33,308 nt of DNA from Candidatus Latescibacterota bacterium. Lineage in GTDB: Bacteria; Latescibacterota; UBA2968; UBA8231. Both the position numbers and the translations under genes were made by a program. Every line of letters begins with the position of its first letter. The first letter of the stretch is position 1. The stretch covers positions 1 through 33,308 of the forward strand of contig JAJDYK010000040.1 of NCBI GenBank assembly GCA_022825185.1. The letters are read 5' to 3'. A model generated the notes under the pieces. The model did no database searches. It worked only from the letters and a program-made list of their open reading frames with translations, and was not told the DNA's origin. Positions 8,929-17,067 of the stretch are shown here, piece after piece.

Positions 8929-9582
8929 ATGGATCGCCTCTATCCGTTAATGCACCTAGCCGATAGTGCACTGCCGGCCGGTGGCTACGCCTTTTCCAAT
9001 GGCTTGGAGGGGGCGTATCAGTTGGGATTGCTGGAAGCGCCTGGGGCACTGGAAGAGTTCGTGCATTCGGCGTTGGTGGCCGCGGCCTATGGCGAGATTC
9101 CCTTTATCCATTCCTGTTATGCAGAATCCGACGAAGAGGTCGTGGCGGAAATGTTACATTTTTACGACGCGATGATCGCGGCTCCGGCGATGCGTCGGGC
9201 GAGTTTGATCTTGGGTAAGAATTGGTTGCGGCTGATGGCTGGTTTGTACCCAGAGATCAAGTTCGCAAATTTGCGCCGGGCGCATGCACATTACACAGTG
9301 GTTTTTGGGCTGGCGTTGAAGGCCGCGGGATTTGTACAAACTGACGCCCAACAGCTTTACATGTTTCAAGTGCTTAGGGATCAGATGAGCGCCGCAGTGC
9401 GCCTCGGGATCGTCGGGCCGATGGAGGCTACGCAACGGCAGTTGGGCCTGTATGTGTATTGCGAGGAATTGCTGGCGGAAGTGGCCGGGCGACCGTACGC
9501 ACAAGCGACGCGTTGCGCGCCGCAACTCGACATTGCCCAGAGCGTACACGACGATCTTTATTCGCGCCTTTTCCAAAGTTGA
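8929..9582 (+). CDS. ureF: Urease accessory protein UreF
   Basis: A 217-residue all-helical urease maturation factor that, in the family model, links UreD-bound apo-urease to UreG. Recognised from LADSALPAGGYAFSNGLEGA near the start and from the C-terminal AVRLGIVGPMEATQRQL region. The ATG follows the ureC stop directly (TAAATG), implying coupled translation. In most operons UreF is accompanied by UreD (UreH); no such gene lies on either strand in this window, so it must be elsewhere, perhaps upstream of urtA. Confidence 0.93.
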   Translation: MDRLYPLMHLADSALPAGGYAFSNGLEGAYQLGLLEAPGALEEFVHSALVAAAYGEIPFIHSCYAESDEEVVAEMLHFYDAMIAAPAMRRASLILGKNWLRLMAGLYPEIKFANLRRAHAHYTVVFGLALKAAGFVQTDAQQLYMFQVLRDQMSAAVRLGIVGPMEATQRQLGLYVYCEELLAEVAGRPYAQATRCAPQLDIAQSVHDDLYSRLFQS

Positions 9583-9591
9583 GGGGGATAT

Positions 9592-10317
9592 ATGGGGCAC
9601 GACCACGACCACACACACGAACCTTTTGATTCGCCTGGATTCTTTGCCGAGCGCGAAGGCTCGAACCCGCATCGCGATTTTGCCGACCGCGCCTTTACGG
9701 TGGGGATTGGCGGGCCGGTCGGCAGCGGCAAGACGGCGCTGTTGCAGGCTTTGTGCGAGAGGCTGCGCGACGAGTATAGCTTGGGGGTGGTTACCAACGA
9801 CATCTTCACCCGCGAGGACGCCGAATTTCTGCTGCGGCACGAGGCGTTGGAACAGGAGCGCATCGTCGGCGTCGAGACCGGCGGTTGTCCGCACGCGGCG
9901 ATCCGCGAGGATATTTCGCTGAATCTGAATGCGCTCGAAGACTTGATGGACCGTTTTGCCGGGGGTATCGACTTACTGCTGGTCGAAAGCGGCGGGGACA
10001 ATTTGGCGGCTCATTTCAGCCGCGAGCTCGTCGATTATTCGGTGTACGTCATCGACGTGTCTGGCGGCGACAAAATTCCGCGCAAGGGCGGTCCGGGGAC
10101 GACGCAGTCGGATTTGCTGGTAATTAACAAAATTGATCTGGCTGAGATGGTGGGGGCGGATTTAGGGGTGATGGATCGCGATGCCAAGAAGATGCGCGGG
10201 GAGGGGCCGACGGTTTTTGCTTGCATCAAGGATCGGGAGGGACTGGAGGCGATTGTCGAGTATATTCTCACGGCGCGGGAGAGGGCGTTGCTGTCGGAGA
10301 TGGATTGGATCGCTTGA
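9592..10317 (+). CDS. ureG: Urease accessory GTPase UreG with His-rich N-terminus
   Basis: A 241-residue SIMIBI-class GTPase that drives nickel insertion into urease. The P-loop is GPVGSGKT at 41-48, the nickel-binding CPH motif is Cys99-Pro-His101 ([13 protein letters not shown]), then [12 protein letters not shown] and the guanine-recognition NKIDLA. The first ten residues, [10 protein letters not shown], are rich in His and Asp. This tail occurs in some UreG proteins and may store or hand over nickel, which is notable because the nickel chaperone UreE is not in the window. The gene starts nine bases after ureF, and GAGGGGGA precedes it. It is the last gene of the + strand urea locus. Confidence 0.95.
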   Translation: MGHDHDHTHEPFDSPGFFAEREGSNPHRDFADRAFTVGIGGPVGSGKTALLQALCERLRDEYSLGVVTNDIFTREDAEFLLRHEALEQERIVGVETGGCPHAAIREDISLNLNALEDLMDRFAGGIDLLLVESGGDNLAAHFSRELVDYSVYVIDVSGGDKIPRKGGPGTTQSDLLVINKIDLAEMVGADLGVMDRDAKKMRGEGPTVFACIKDREGLEAIVEYILTARERALLSEMDWIA

Positions 10318-10372
10318 GGGCACAGGGTGCGAGTACTTCTTGACGAGGAATAGTTTGGGTAATAGCGCTAAG

Positions 10373-13012
10373 TCAAGAGCCTTCGATTTTCTCCTGTAAC
10401 TGCTGCCGCACGTCTTTCCCATCGACCGTTTGCTCTGCGATGATGAACAGGCCCTTGCCATTGCTCGACCGCTCCCAAAGAGCGCCAATCGTCCGCTTTT
10501 CGTTGGTATCGGACGTTTCGGCGATATGCGCGCCTTTGTATTCGACGACGAGGAGGCGACCGTCGTTTAGCAAAGCGACGAAGTCTGGGAAGAATTTGTC
10601 CGTTGCGGTGGGGAGCCAAAACGAGTTGGGATGGCGCGCTACATTGCGAATCCAGTACTTCACTGCTGTCAGACTGTCGATGACCTGAGCGCATTGCATT
10701 TCCTCGCCGTCATCTGCACCGTCAAAGGCAGGAACGCGATCCGGGCCTAAAAAGTGCTTGCGCGGTTTCCAACGCCCGCGATAGCGCCGTTGATCCCCGT
10801 ACATGTTGTCTGTGAATGTAAAGGCGTCGTCAAACGAGATTGTTGTATTGGCCTCGGGCACCAAGAGGTACTGCTGATAGACGTTGCTTCGTTCCGTTTG
10901 GCGGATGGCTGCGATCTTATTCTCAATTTTTTTGGCGAGCAGAAACTTGCAACGCATTAGCGCGGCGATGGTCATGCCGCGTGTGTTGAGCAGGTGATCG
11001 ACCAGATCGCGCAGCCATTTGAGCAGTTCGCTCTGGTGAATGTCCATCTGGCGCACCTGTCGGTCGAGCCATAGGACGAGTGTCTCGGCGGTCCAGCCTT
11101 CGACGGCGATGTCCAGCGCCAATTGCTCCTCTTCGCTGGCAAATTGGTAGGAGATGCGATTGCCGTCGAGGTCAATTTCAAAGCTGCGCGCCGTCTCGCG
11201 GATAGTGAATTCCCGTTCGTCCATCTTCGGCGAATAATCGAGTAGCGACCAGTCGTGGTATTCCATGAATACGTCCGTATCGGCAAATTCCAAGGTGCCT
11301 TGGATTTCCGACATGAGACGTGGGACTTTAAATGGCTGCCCTTGTTCGGCGGGGGATATATGCTCCTCGACTGCGGCGCGGTGTTGGGCAACGGCTGTGG
11401 CAAATCCTTTTCGCTCCTGCTCGGGCAGCGTCTCGGAGATCGTTTGCTCGCGGTCCTGATTGATCCAGCCAGTAATTGCGATTTCGACCTGTCCTTCAGC
11501 GGTTTCGCGCACCTGCAATCCGTCGTGCTCTGCCTCTTTGAGCTCAGACAGGATTTCCGGGGTTGCCGGGGTCGCATATTTGAATACTGGCTCTGGCTTT
11601 TCCTGCGGGCTAAACAAGTCTCTCTGGAAATCGAGCGTATGTTGCACCGACTCGATGTTGTCGAGGGCCTCGTCTTCCTCAAAGCCCATGTCCACCAGTT
11701 TGTCGGCCAAAGCACGCGCCGCCTCGCCAAAAGACGGTTCGGATAGGAAGGCGTAGGCTTTGTTGAGGTCGGCTTTTTGGCGTTGCTTGGCGTAGGGCAT
11801 CCTCAGCACACGACCGAGCAGTTGTTCGACGTCCGTTGCGCTTTGGATGCGCGATATCGAGCAGAAAATGTAGGCGAAGGAGCAGTCCCAGCCTTCTTTG
11901 AGTGCCTCGATTGTAATGACGTATTCGATGGGACAGGTGCGGTCGAATAAATCAATGCCGTCGAGTTCGCGTTGGTCTCCGGTGGCGATGGCGATTTTGC
12001 TTTCCGGGATTCGCTCAATGTCCATCAGGTGATTTTTCAGCGCCTCGACCGTCACTTCTTGATTTTTTTGCTGTGCTTGGAACAAGACGATGGGACGGAT
12101 GTAGTCGGCATCGTCCTTGGCCGTCTCTGCAAGCGCAGCACGGGCGTTAATGGCCCCGGTCACTGCGTTCTGCCAAGTGTCGTGCTCGGCAAGCATGATG
12201 GGCAGTTTGATCATTTCTTCGCGTTTGAGTTCTTGGGCGGTGACGCTGTATAGGATGTTCGACTTGCGCTGCGGCGTCGCCGTGAACTCGACGATGGCGC
12301 AGGGGTTGACCCGTGCCTGCATCTCCCGCGTCAGGCCGGTGACGGCGTTGTGCGCTTCATCGACGATCATCAACGGACGGTGCCGATGTAGCAGGTTGGC
12401 GAAGGAGAATTTGACGGTGCCATTGTCCAGCTTTTCCAAGCCCGGCGCAGTATCCCGGACGCCGGAGAAGTGCGGTTCCATTTCTTCGTTGTGGGCGTAC
12501 ACCTTGCGCCCTTCGGTGCTTTTCACCCGCAGTGTTTGGATGGTGCCGACCACAATGCAGCAGTGGTCGCGCAGGTCGTGCGGCCGGATATGGGTGAAGT
12601 CGGTGATATCGAATACGCGCACCCGGCCGTCGAAAGCGTCGTCCAGCGTTTGTCGATACGCATGGCGGGTGTTTTTCAGGGCTTCAACTGTCTGGCGACG
12701 GATGGTATTGGTCGGCACTAGCCACAGTACCAGTGGATAGTCCTTTTCGATCCAGGCATTGCGGGCGATGGAGACGGCGTGGGCGGCGAGGATTGTTTTG
12801 CCGCCGCCGGTGGGTAGGCGCAGGCAGACGTAGGGAACGTCTGGCAATTCTTTTAGCGGTGCATAAGATTCGGCATAGCCTCTAAGCCGCGCGGCCTGCT
12901 CTGGCTCTTGGGTTATGGCTTCGTAGGCGTTCTTGGGTCCGGCAATACGCGCTTCCTCGAAGAAGCGGCGCAGGACGGAGAGGGTGTCGGCTTGGTATTG
13001 TTTTAGCTGCAT
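10373..13012 (-). CDS. res: Type III-like restriction subunit Res (helicase plus PD-(D/E)XK nuclease)
   Basis: An 879-residue SF2 translocase-nuclease. Residues 66-73 (LPTGGGKT) are Walker A, and 218-221 (DEAH) the Walker B box. Further helicase motifs include FTATP near 250 and a QLLGRVLRMPYA motif VI near 395-410. Near the C-terminus, Asp810 (FFPDF) and Glu824-Tyr-Lys826 (VVEYKGAH) form the D...ExK pattern expected of the nuclease domain in Type III Res proteins. It starts three bases after the mod stop, so the two are co-transcribed. Together with Mod it would cut unmethylated foreign DNA. A Type I-related or Type IIG-like helicase-nuclease is the alternative, but the Mod-Res pairing favours Type III. 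Confidence 0.88.
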   Translation of the reverse strand: MQLKQYQADTLSVLRRFFEEARIAGPKNAYEAITQEPEQAARLRGYAESYAPLKELPDVPYVCLRLPTGGGKTILAAHAVSIARNAWIEKDYPLVLWLVPTNTIRRQTVEALKNTRHAYRQTLDDAFDGRVRVFDITDFTHIRPHDLRDHCCIVVGTIQTLRVKSTEGRKVYAHNEEMEPHFSGVRDTAPGLEKLDNGTVKFSFANLLHRHRPLMIVDEAHNAVTGLTREMQARVNPCAIVEFTATPQRKSNILYSVTAQELKREEMIKLPIMLAEHDTWQNAVTGAINARAALAETAKDDADYIRPIVLFQAQQKNQEVTVEALKNHLMDIERIPESKIAIATGDQRELDGIDLFDRTCPIEYVITIEALKEGWDCSFAYIFCSISRIQSATDVEQLLGRVLRMPYAKQRQKADLNKAYAFLSEPSFGEAARALADKLVDMGFEEDEALDNIESVQHTLDFQRDLFSPQEKPEPVFKYATPATPEILSELKEAEHDGLQVRETAEGQVEIAITGWINQDREQTISETLPEQERKGFATAVAQHRAAVEEHISPAEQGQPFKVPRLMSEIQGTLEFADTDVFMEYHDWSLLDYSPKMDEREFTIRETARSFEIDLDGNRISYQFASEEEQLALDIAVEGWTAETLVLWLDRQVRQMDIHQSELLKWLRDLVDHLLNTRGMTIAALMRCKFLLAKKIENKIAAIRQTERSNVYQQYLLVPEANTTISFDDAFTFTDNMYGDQRRYRGRWKPRKHFLGPDRVPAFDGADDGEEMQCAQVIDSLTAVKYWIRNVARHPNSFWLPTATDKFFPDFVALLNDGRLLVVEYKGAHIAETSDTNEKRTIGALWERSSNGKGLFIIAEQTVDGKDVRQQLQEKIEGS

Positions 13013-13015
13013 GGA

Positions 13016-14545
13016 TTAGGTGCGCGCTTTGATATCGTAGGGCGTCTGTTTGAAGACGATGTCCTCTCGGTCGAGCGTCGCTGGCGTCAAGCGCGACTGT
13101 TCACCGTAGATCGTGAGCGGCCCGGAGAAATTGGCATCCTTGTGCGCAATTGCTTCCCGAATCACAGCGAGAGTTGCACGGGTCAAGACATTGCCTTTGT
13201 CGCCGAGGATGCCGTTGTACAGCAGGGCATAAGCGCGGCCGTCGTGCAGGCCAAGGAAGGGGGAATCGCTGTTGCCGCGCCACGGATGCCCGGTTTCGCT
13301 GAAATAGACGTGGGCGGCGAGCACGGAAAAGCTAATGTCGGAGCGGATATGTCCTTCCTCGTCGAATACGGGTGGGCCGAGGCGATAGAAGCGGAAGCCG
13401 CCGCCGCCTTGCCAGCCGACGCTTTTGGAGATGCCGCCTTGTTCGCCGTCAATCACTTTGTTCAGGCGCGGGACGCAATGGCTGACGGCGTGCTCGCCCA
13501 TTTCAATGCCGATGTAGCGGCGGCCCATCTTGTGCGCTACGGCTGCGGTGGTGCCGGAGCCGAGGAAGGAGTCGAGGACGAGGTCGCCGGGGTTGGTGGC
13601 GATGTGGAGGATGCGTTGGATGAGGCGTTCGGGTTTTGGTGTGCCGAAAACTTCATTGCCAAATAGCTTCACCGTTTCCTTTTTTGCGTCCTGCGTATGG
13701 CCAACATCTTCGTAGTTCCAGAATGTCTGTGGAACGATACCCTGCTTGACCTCGCTCAGATAAATTTTGGGTGCGGGGACATTATTACCGTCTTTACCCC
13801 ACCATATACGCCCGTCCCGGTCCATCTCCCAAAATTTTTCTTCCGAAATTCGCCAATATGAACCAGCAGGTGGTCCTTCGATCAAACGTCCGCCGGGGCA
13901 GCAAATACTATAAGTTCCTCTGCTATAATAGTTGCGGGCAGCAAGGTTATTGGGCCGCCAAGGCCCTCTCGGGTCGTTGTCCTGATTTCTATACACCTTG
14001 TTTTGTTTATCGGTGCGCGGCATGGGATTTGGAATCCAAGCATCCCCATTACGGGCGTAAATTAAAATATGGTCATGGTCTTCAGAGAAATGTCTTGCGC
14101 TTGACTTTGGCGCGTAATTCTTCCTCCAAATCACGTTAGTTATGAAGTTCTTCCGGCCGAACGCCTCATCCATGATGACCTTGAGGTAATGTCCCTCGTT
14201 GTCGTCAATCGACACCCATATAGAGCCATCCTCCGAGAGCAAGTCGCGCAAAAGTTCAAGGCGTGGCCACATCGTCGACAGCCACTTGCTGTGTTCGAGA
14301 TTGTCGTCGTAGTGCTCGAAGGCCGAGCGCGTGTTATACGGCGGGTCGATGTAGATGCACTTCACTTGGCCGGCGTAGAACGGTAGAAGTGCTTTGAGTG
14401 CTTCCAGATTGTCGCCTTGGATGAGCATGTTGCTGGCGTCTGGGTCGCCGGTGGAAAGGTCGGGGGATTCTTCCAGCAGGCGATAGGGGACGTGGGCGGT
14501 AGCGTGGATGTCGGCGTCGCGTGTGAGCCAGTGCAGGGTCGGCAT
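13016..14545 (-). CDS. mod: Type III-like DNA (adenine-N6) methyltransferase Mod
   Basis: A 509-residue methyltransferase of the beta class, in which the catalytic motif comes before the SAM-binding motif. Catalytic DPPYN is at residues 67-71 and SAM motif DSFLGSGTT at 325-333, with the target-recognition region between them. That middle part (about residues 140-290) is visibly more A+T-rich than the ends, as is common for exchanged recognition domains. The ATG shares one base with the upstream SIR2 gene stop (TGATG), so translation is probably coupled. No simple-sequence tract of the kind that phase-varies mod genes is evident. The recognition sequence cannot be read from the protein. Confidence 0.9.
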   Translation of the reverse strand: MPTLHWLTRDADIHATAHVPYRLLEESPDLSTGDPDASNMLIQGDNLEALKALLPFYAGQVKCIYIDPPYNTRSAFEHYDDNLEHSKWLSTMWPRLELLRDLLSEDGSIWVSIDDNEGHYLKVIMDEAFGRKNFITNVIWRKNYAPKSSARHFSEDHDHILIYARNGDAWIPNPMPRTDKQNKVYRNQDNDPRGPWRPNNLAARNYYSRGTYSICCPGGRLIEGPPAGSYWRISEEKFWEMDRDGRIWWGKDGNNVPAPKIYLSEVKQGIVPQTFWNYEDVGHTQDAKKETVKLFGNEVFGTPKPERLIQRILHIATNPGDLVLDSFLGSGTTAAVAHKMGRRYIGIEMGEHAVSHCVPRLNKVIDGEQGGISKSVGWQGGGGFRFYRLGPPVFDEEGHIRSDISFSVLAAHVYFSETGHPWRGNSDSPFLGLHDGRAYALLYNGILGDKGNVLTRATLAVIREAIAHKDANFSGPLTIYGEQSRLTPATLDREDIVFKQTPYDIKART

Positions 14546-16482
14546 CAGCTATCGTCTCCCGGGGCTTCTGACATGGCTTTTTTGTATTCGGCGATCCATT
14601 GTTCGGCTTCTTCTTTGGTGTAGGAGCCGGTGATAGCGCCGCTGTCTTGTGGCAGTTGATTGCTTTTTGGTTTGCCGATATGGGGTTTCAGTATCTCTTG
14701 TAGTCTATTTGCTTGGTAATCAGCCAAGCCCCCGACGAGAGATTTCACGTCTTCTTGGCTCAATCCGCCCTCGAAAATTGCCTCCGACAGATTACTTTTT
14801 TTACTAATCTGGCTCCTGATACGATCTTCAAAAGAGACAGAAAGAAATAATTCCTCACTATTAGCCCCTTGCAGTCGTGCTTCGGTAAGAATAGCCCCTT
14901 GCAGGTGTGCTCCGGGAATCAGAGTAGCTTGCAGTCGTGCTCCGGTAAGATTAGCCCCTTGCAGTCGTGCTTCGGTAAGATTAGCACCTTGCAGGTGTGC
15001 TCCGGGAAGCAGAGTCGCTTGCAGTCGTGCTTCGGTAAGATTAGCACCTTGCAATTGTGCCTTGCCGAGATTAGCACCTTGCAGGTGTGCCCAATAAAGA
15101 GAAGCACCTTGCAGTTCTGCCCATAGAAGAATAGCCCTTTGCATATACGTTAGGTTTAAGACCGCCTTTGCTAAACGCGCCTCTCTGAGATCGGCCCCGT
15201 TAAGCCAGCTTTCCTGCAGGTTGATGCGGCAATCTTTGAAAACTTCGTGCTTCTGCACGAACAGCAACGTCAACAGGCTTTGGACTTCTTCCGAGGGTTT
15301 CGATTTGTGTGTTTCCCGATATTCGCTTTCGCCTGTCGTCTGGCGGATATGAGCGCAGAGAATATCGAGCACTGTCTGGCGCAACTCTGCGGTGTTTTGC
15401 GCGAGAAGGAAGAGTTCGTGGCCCCCGCCTATGCGCACGGAGACCTTTTCGTGCCCTAGGTGTTCAATCGCGTTTTGTAGGTGATCCTGCCACTGCTTGG
15501 GGGACTCGATTTCAGATGCATTACTTGTGATTTGCTGTGCATCTATTCGGGAGAGCTCTTTTTTCGCCGCTTGGAGTGCCTCGCCGTCAAGACAATGCAA
15601 GGCTAGGCGTTCCATCAAATCGTCGAAGCCTTGTGAGTGAATATAAAAAGCGTGTCGTCCATTTGCCCTTGCATGTCTAACCAGATCGGCGATGTGTTCC
15701 GGCATCTCATCATCGCCATATCCGCACCAGTAAAGAGTTCCTGTTCCCTGTTCGGTGTAGGCGTCTTTAAGTGCTTCCATGACTGATTGGTCGCGCCCGC
15801 TATAGCCAGTCACTATCAGAGAAATATTGCGGAGTTCTTCAATAAGAGCCCTTCGGAGTTCTGTTTCTTGCGTTCGCAGCTCTTCTCGTGTGTTCTTCAG
15901 GGAGTCATAGCGGTAATCTCCGTGTAGAGAAATGCAAAATAGTTCCCCCTTGGATGGAACCTGCTGCAAACGATTTTGGCAATCAATGCCAACTTCGATT
16001 GGTGTAAGGTCGAAATCAGCAGAAGCTCGCGCAGTCAATCCGTCGAAATTTGTTGTCCAGACGGCCCGCACTAAGTCATCTTGAGCCAAATGTGCCAGTA
16101 AACGATAGCCCACATGCGGCTTAGCGGTGCGTATCTTGTCCTGAAAATACGCTCGGCGATTCTCCATGATCGGGTAGCATTGTTCGATGTAAAATTCATA
16201 TTCTTCGACGCTGCCAGCCGATGGATATATGCCTTTCTGATCCAGCCATTCCTGAATACGACTTTGGACGCTGGGGAAGGACAGTTTAGAGAATTGCTCT
16301 TCGAGGCTTGGATTATTGGTTGCGAAAATGCTTCTTTTCCACTCCCATATACATTCTTCAGCAGAGGGGACACCGGAACTAATAGATGCACCTGCACCAA
16401 GGAAGAGCGCATGCTGAGTAGCTCGATTCACGCCGACTGAACGAACAAAAGCATCAAGTGGAAGGATTAAGTTTCCAGTCAT
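14545..16482 (-). CDS. SIR2-domain protein with pentapeptide repeats (candidate NADase defence effector)
   Basis: A 645-residue protein with four parts. Residues 20-300 are a SIR2-like domain: FLGAGASISSGVPSA at 27-41 for the nucleotide loop, TTNFD at 143-147, the catalytic-type His187 in SLHGDY, and GYSGRD at 226-231. Residues 336-380 (AIEHLGHEKVSVRIGG and following) resemble the helical segment that precedes many pentapeptide proteins. Residues 421-545 are A(N/D)L-type pentapeptide repeats, and the rest is an acidic helical tail. SIR2 domains in known defence systems (Thoeris ThsA, DSR, SIR2-HerA) deplete NAD+; this function is inferred here. Its position inside the Mod-Res operon, 20 bases after the toxin gene and overlapping mod by one base, suggests it works with restriction. 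It is A+T-richer than flanking housekeeping genes. No clear ribosome site is seen. Confidence 0.85.
   Translation of the reverse strand: MTGNLILPLDAFVRSVGVNRATQHALFLGAGASISSGVPSAEECIWEWKRSIFATNNPSLEEQFSKLSFPSVQSRIQEWLDQKGIYPSAGSVEEYEFYIEQCYPIMENRRAYFQDKIRTAKPHVGYRLLAHLAQDDLVRAVWTTNFDGLTARASADFDLTPIEVGIDCQNRLQQVPSKGELFCISLHGDYRYDSLKNTREELRTQETELRRALIEELRNISLIVTGYSGRDQSVMEALKDAYTEQGTGTLYWCGYGDDEMPEHIADLVRHARANGRHAFYIHSQGFDDLMERLALHCLDGEALQAAKKELSRIDAQQITSNASEIESPKQWQDHLQNAIEHLGHEKVSVRIGGGHELFLLAQNTAELRQTVLDILCAHIRQTTGESEYRETHKSKPSEEVQSLLTLLFVQKHEVFKDCRINLQESWLNGADLREARLAKAVLNLTYMQRAILLWAELQGASLYWAHLQGANLGKAQLQGANLTEARLQATLLPGAHLQGANLTEARLQGANLTGARLQATLIPGAHLQGAILTEARLQGANSEELFLSVSFEDRIRSQISKKSNLSEAIFEGGLSQEDVKSLVGGLADYQANRLQEILKPHIGKPKSNQLPQDSGAITGSYTKEEAEQWIAEYKKAMSEAPGDDS
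14848..15222 (-). repeat. In-frame 30-bp tandem repeat with 90-bp higher-order unit (pentapeptide region)
   Basis: The pentapeptide part of the SIR2 gene is built from 30-base units, two pentapeptides each. Bases 14881-14940 and 14971-15030 agree at nearly every position, showing a 90-base higher-order duplication laid over the 30-base period. High nucleotide identity between units suggests recent expansion, and unit number could change by slippage without breaking the frame. Confidence 0.9.
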
Positions 16483-16502
16483 ACCAATAAGCGGGAGTCG
16501 TG

Positions 16503-16826
16503 TTACGGTGCTTCGATGCGGAGGACTTGCCCGCGTATCGGGAAGTCCAAGTGGTTTAACAGTTCAGGAACCAGCCCTTTCAAATCATCGATGCCGTTTG
16601 CTCTTGCGGCGAGAACTATGATTGCAACATCCTTTTCGCTGATATTCTGTTGGTATTGGATGCTCTGATCGACGGTAATGAGAACATCGAACTCATTCCT
16701 CGCCATATCTAAGAGTTCGCCGTTGGTCTTGCCGTCCCATCCCATATATTTGACCGTCCGCACTTCGCGTCCAGGCAAATAGTGTCTCAATGCCCATGGA
16801 ACCGACTCATCGAGAAGCACTCTCAT
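16503..16826 (-). CDS. DUF5615 PIN-like toxin
   Basis: A 107-residue protein opening MRVLLDESVPWALRHYLPG, the hallmark of the DUF5615 (Mut7-C/PIN-like) family, proposed to be RNase toxins. Acidic residues expected in a PIN-type site are Asp6-Glu7, Glu37 and Asp53 (LITVDQ). A longer reading from 16862 is possible, but the internal ATG at 16826 fits the family start and gives a 20-base overlap with the DUF433 gene, a normal antitoxin-toxin layout. The toxin is followed 20 bases later by the SIR2 gene. RNase activity is inferred from the family. Confidence 0.85.
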   Translation of the reverse strand: MRVLLDESVPWALRHYLPGREVRTVKYMGWDGKTNGELLDMARNEFDVLITVDQSIQYQQNISEKDVAIIVLAARANGIDDLKGLVPELLNHLDFPIRGQVLRIEAP

Positions 16827-17067
16827 AAGCGTAACTCTCCAGAGCTTCTTTTGCCATTTCAAGTGCCCTCACCGCCTGCTCGCGGCTTACCGAAGGAAAG
16901 TCCTCTAGGAAAACGTCTAGGCTGTACCCAGATGCTAGGTAATCAAAGAGGTTCTTTACAACTACGCGGGTTCCCTTGAAAACAGGCATACCGCTCATAG
17001 TGTCCTTGCGGCTGTGAATAACACTGTCTTTGGTTGCGATGGACAGGCTTTCGCTTGCTTGTGTCAT
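16807..17067 (-). CDS. DUF433 antitoxin
   Basis: An 86-residue protein with the DUF433 core MSGMPVFKGTRVVVKNLFDY followed by LASGYSLDVFLEDFPSVSREQA, a small helix-turn-helix-type domain that usually neutralises and represses a DUF5615 toxin. The ATG is inside the ATGA overlap with the stop codon of the upstream ATPase, and the 3' end overlaps the toxin by 20 bases, so ATPase, antitoxin and toxin are translationally linked. An antitoxin that binds its own promoter would be expected to act further upstream; no operator was recognised. The family call is firm, the function inferred. Confidence 0.87.
   Translation of the reverse strand: MTQASESLSIATKDSVIHSRKDTMSGMPVFKGTRVVVKNLFDYLASGYSLDVFLEDFPSVSREQAVRALEMAKEALESYAYESASR

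Noticed and set aside
10318..10372. Bidirectional terminator between ureG and res
   Set aside because: Only a 7-base complement (10338-10344 with 10372-10378) with a long loop is present, and no U-run.
14869..15126. Cys-rich + strand reading frame over the repeats
   Set aside because: It is the antisense shadow of the pentapeptide coding repeats and has no ribosome site.
14848..15222. CRISPR-like array of about 30-base repeats
   Set aside because: Units are contiguous with no unique spacers, multiples of three, and lie in frame within the SIR2 gene; they encode pentapeptides.
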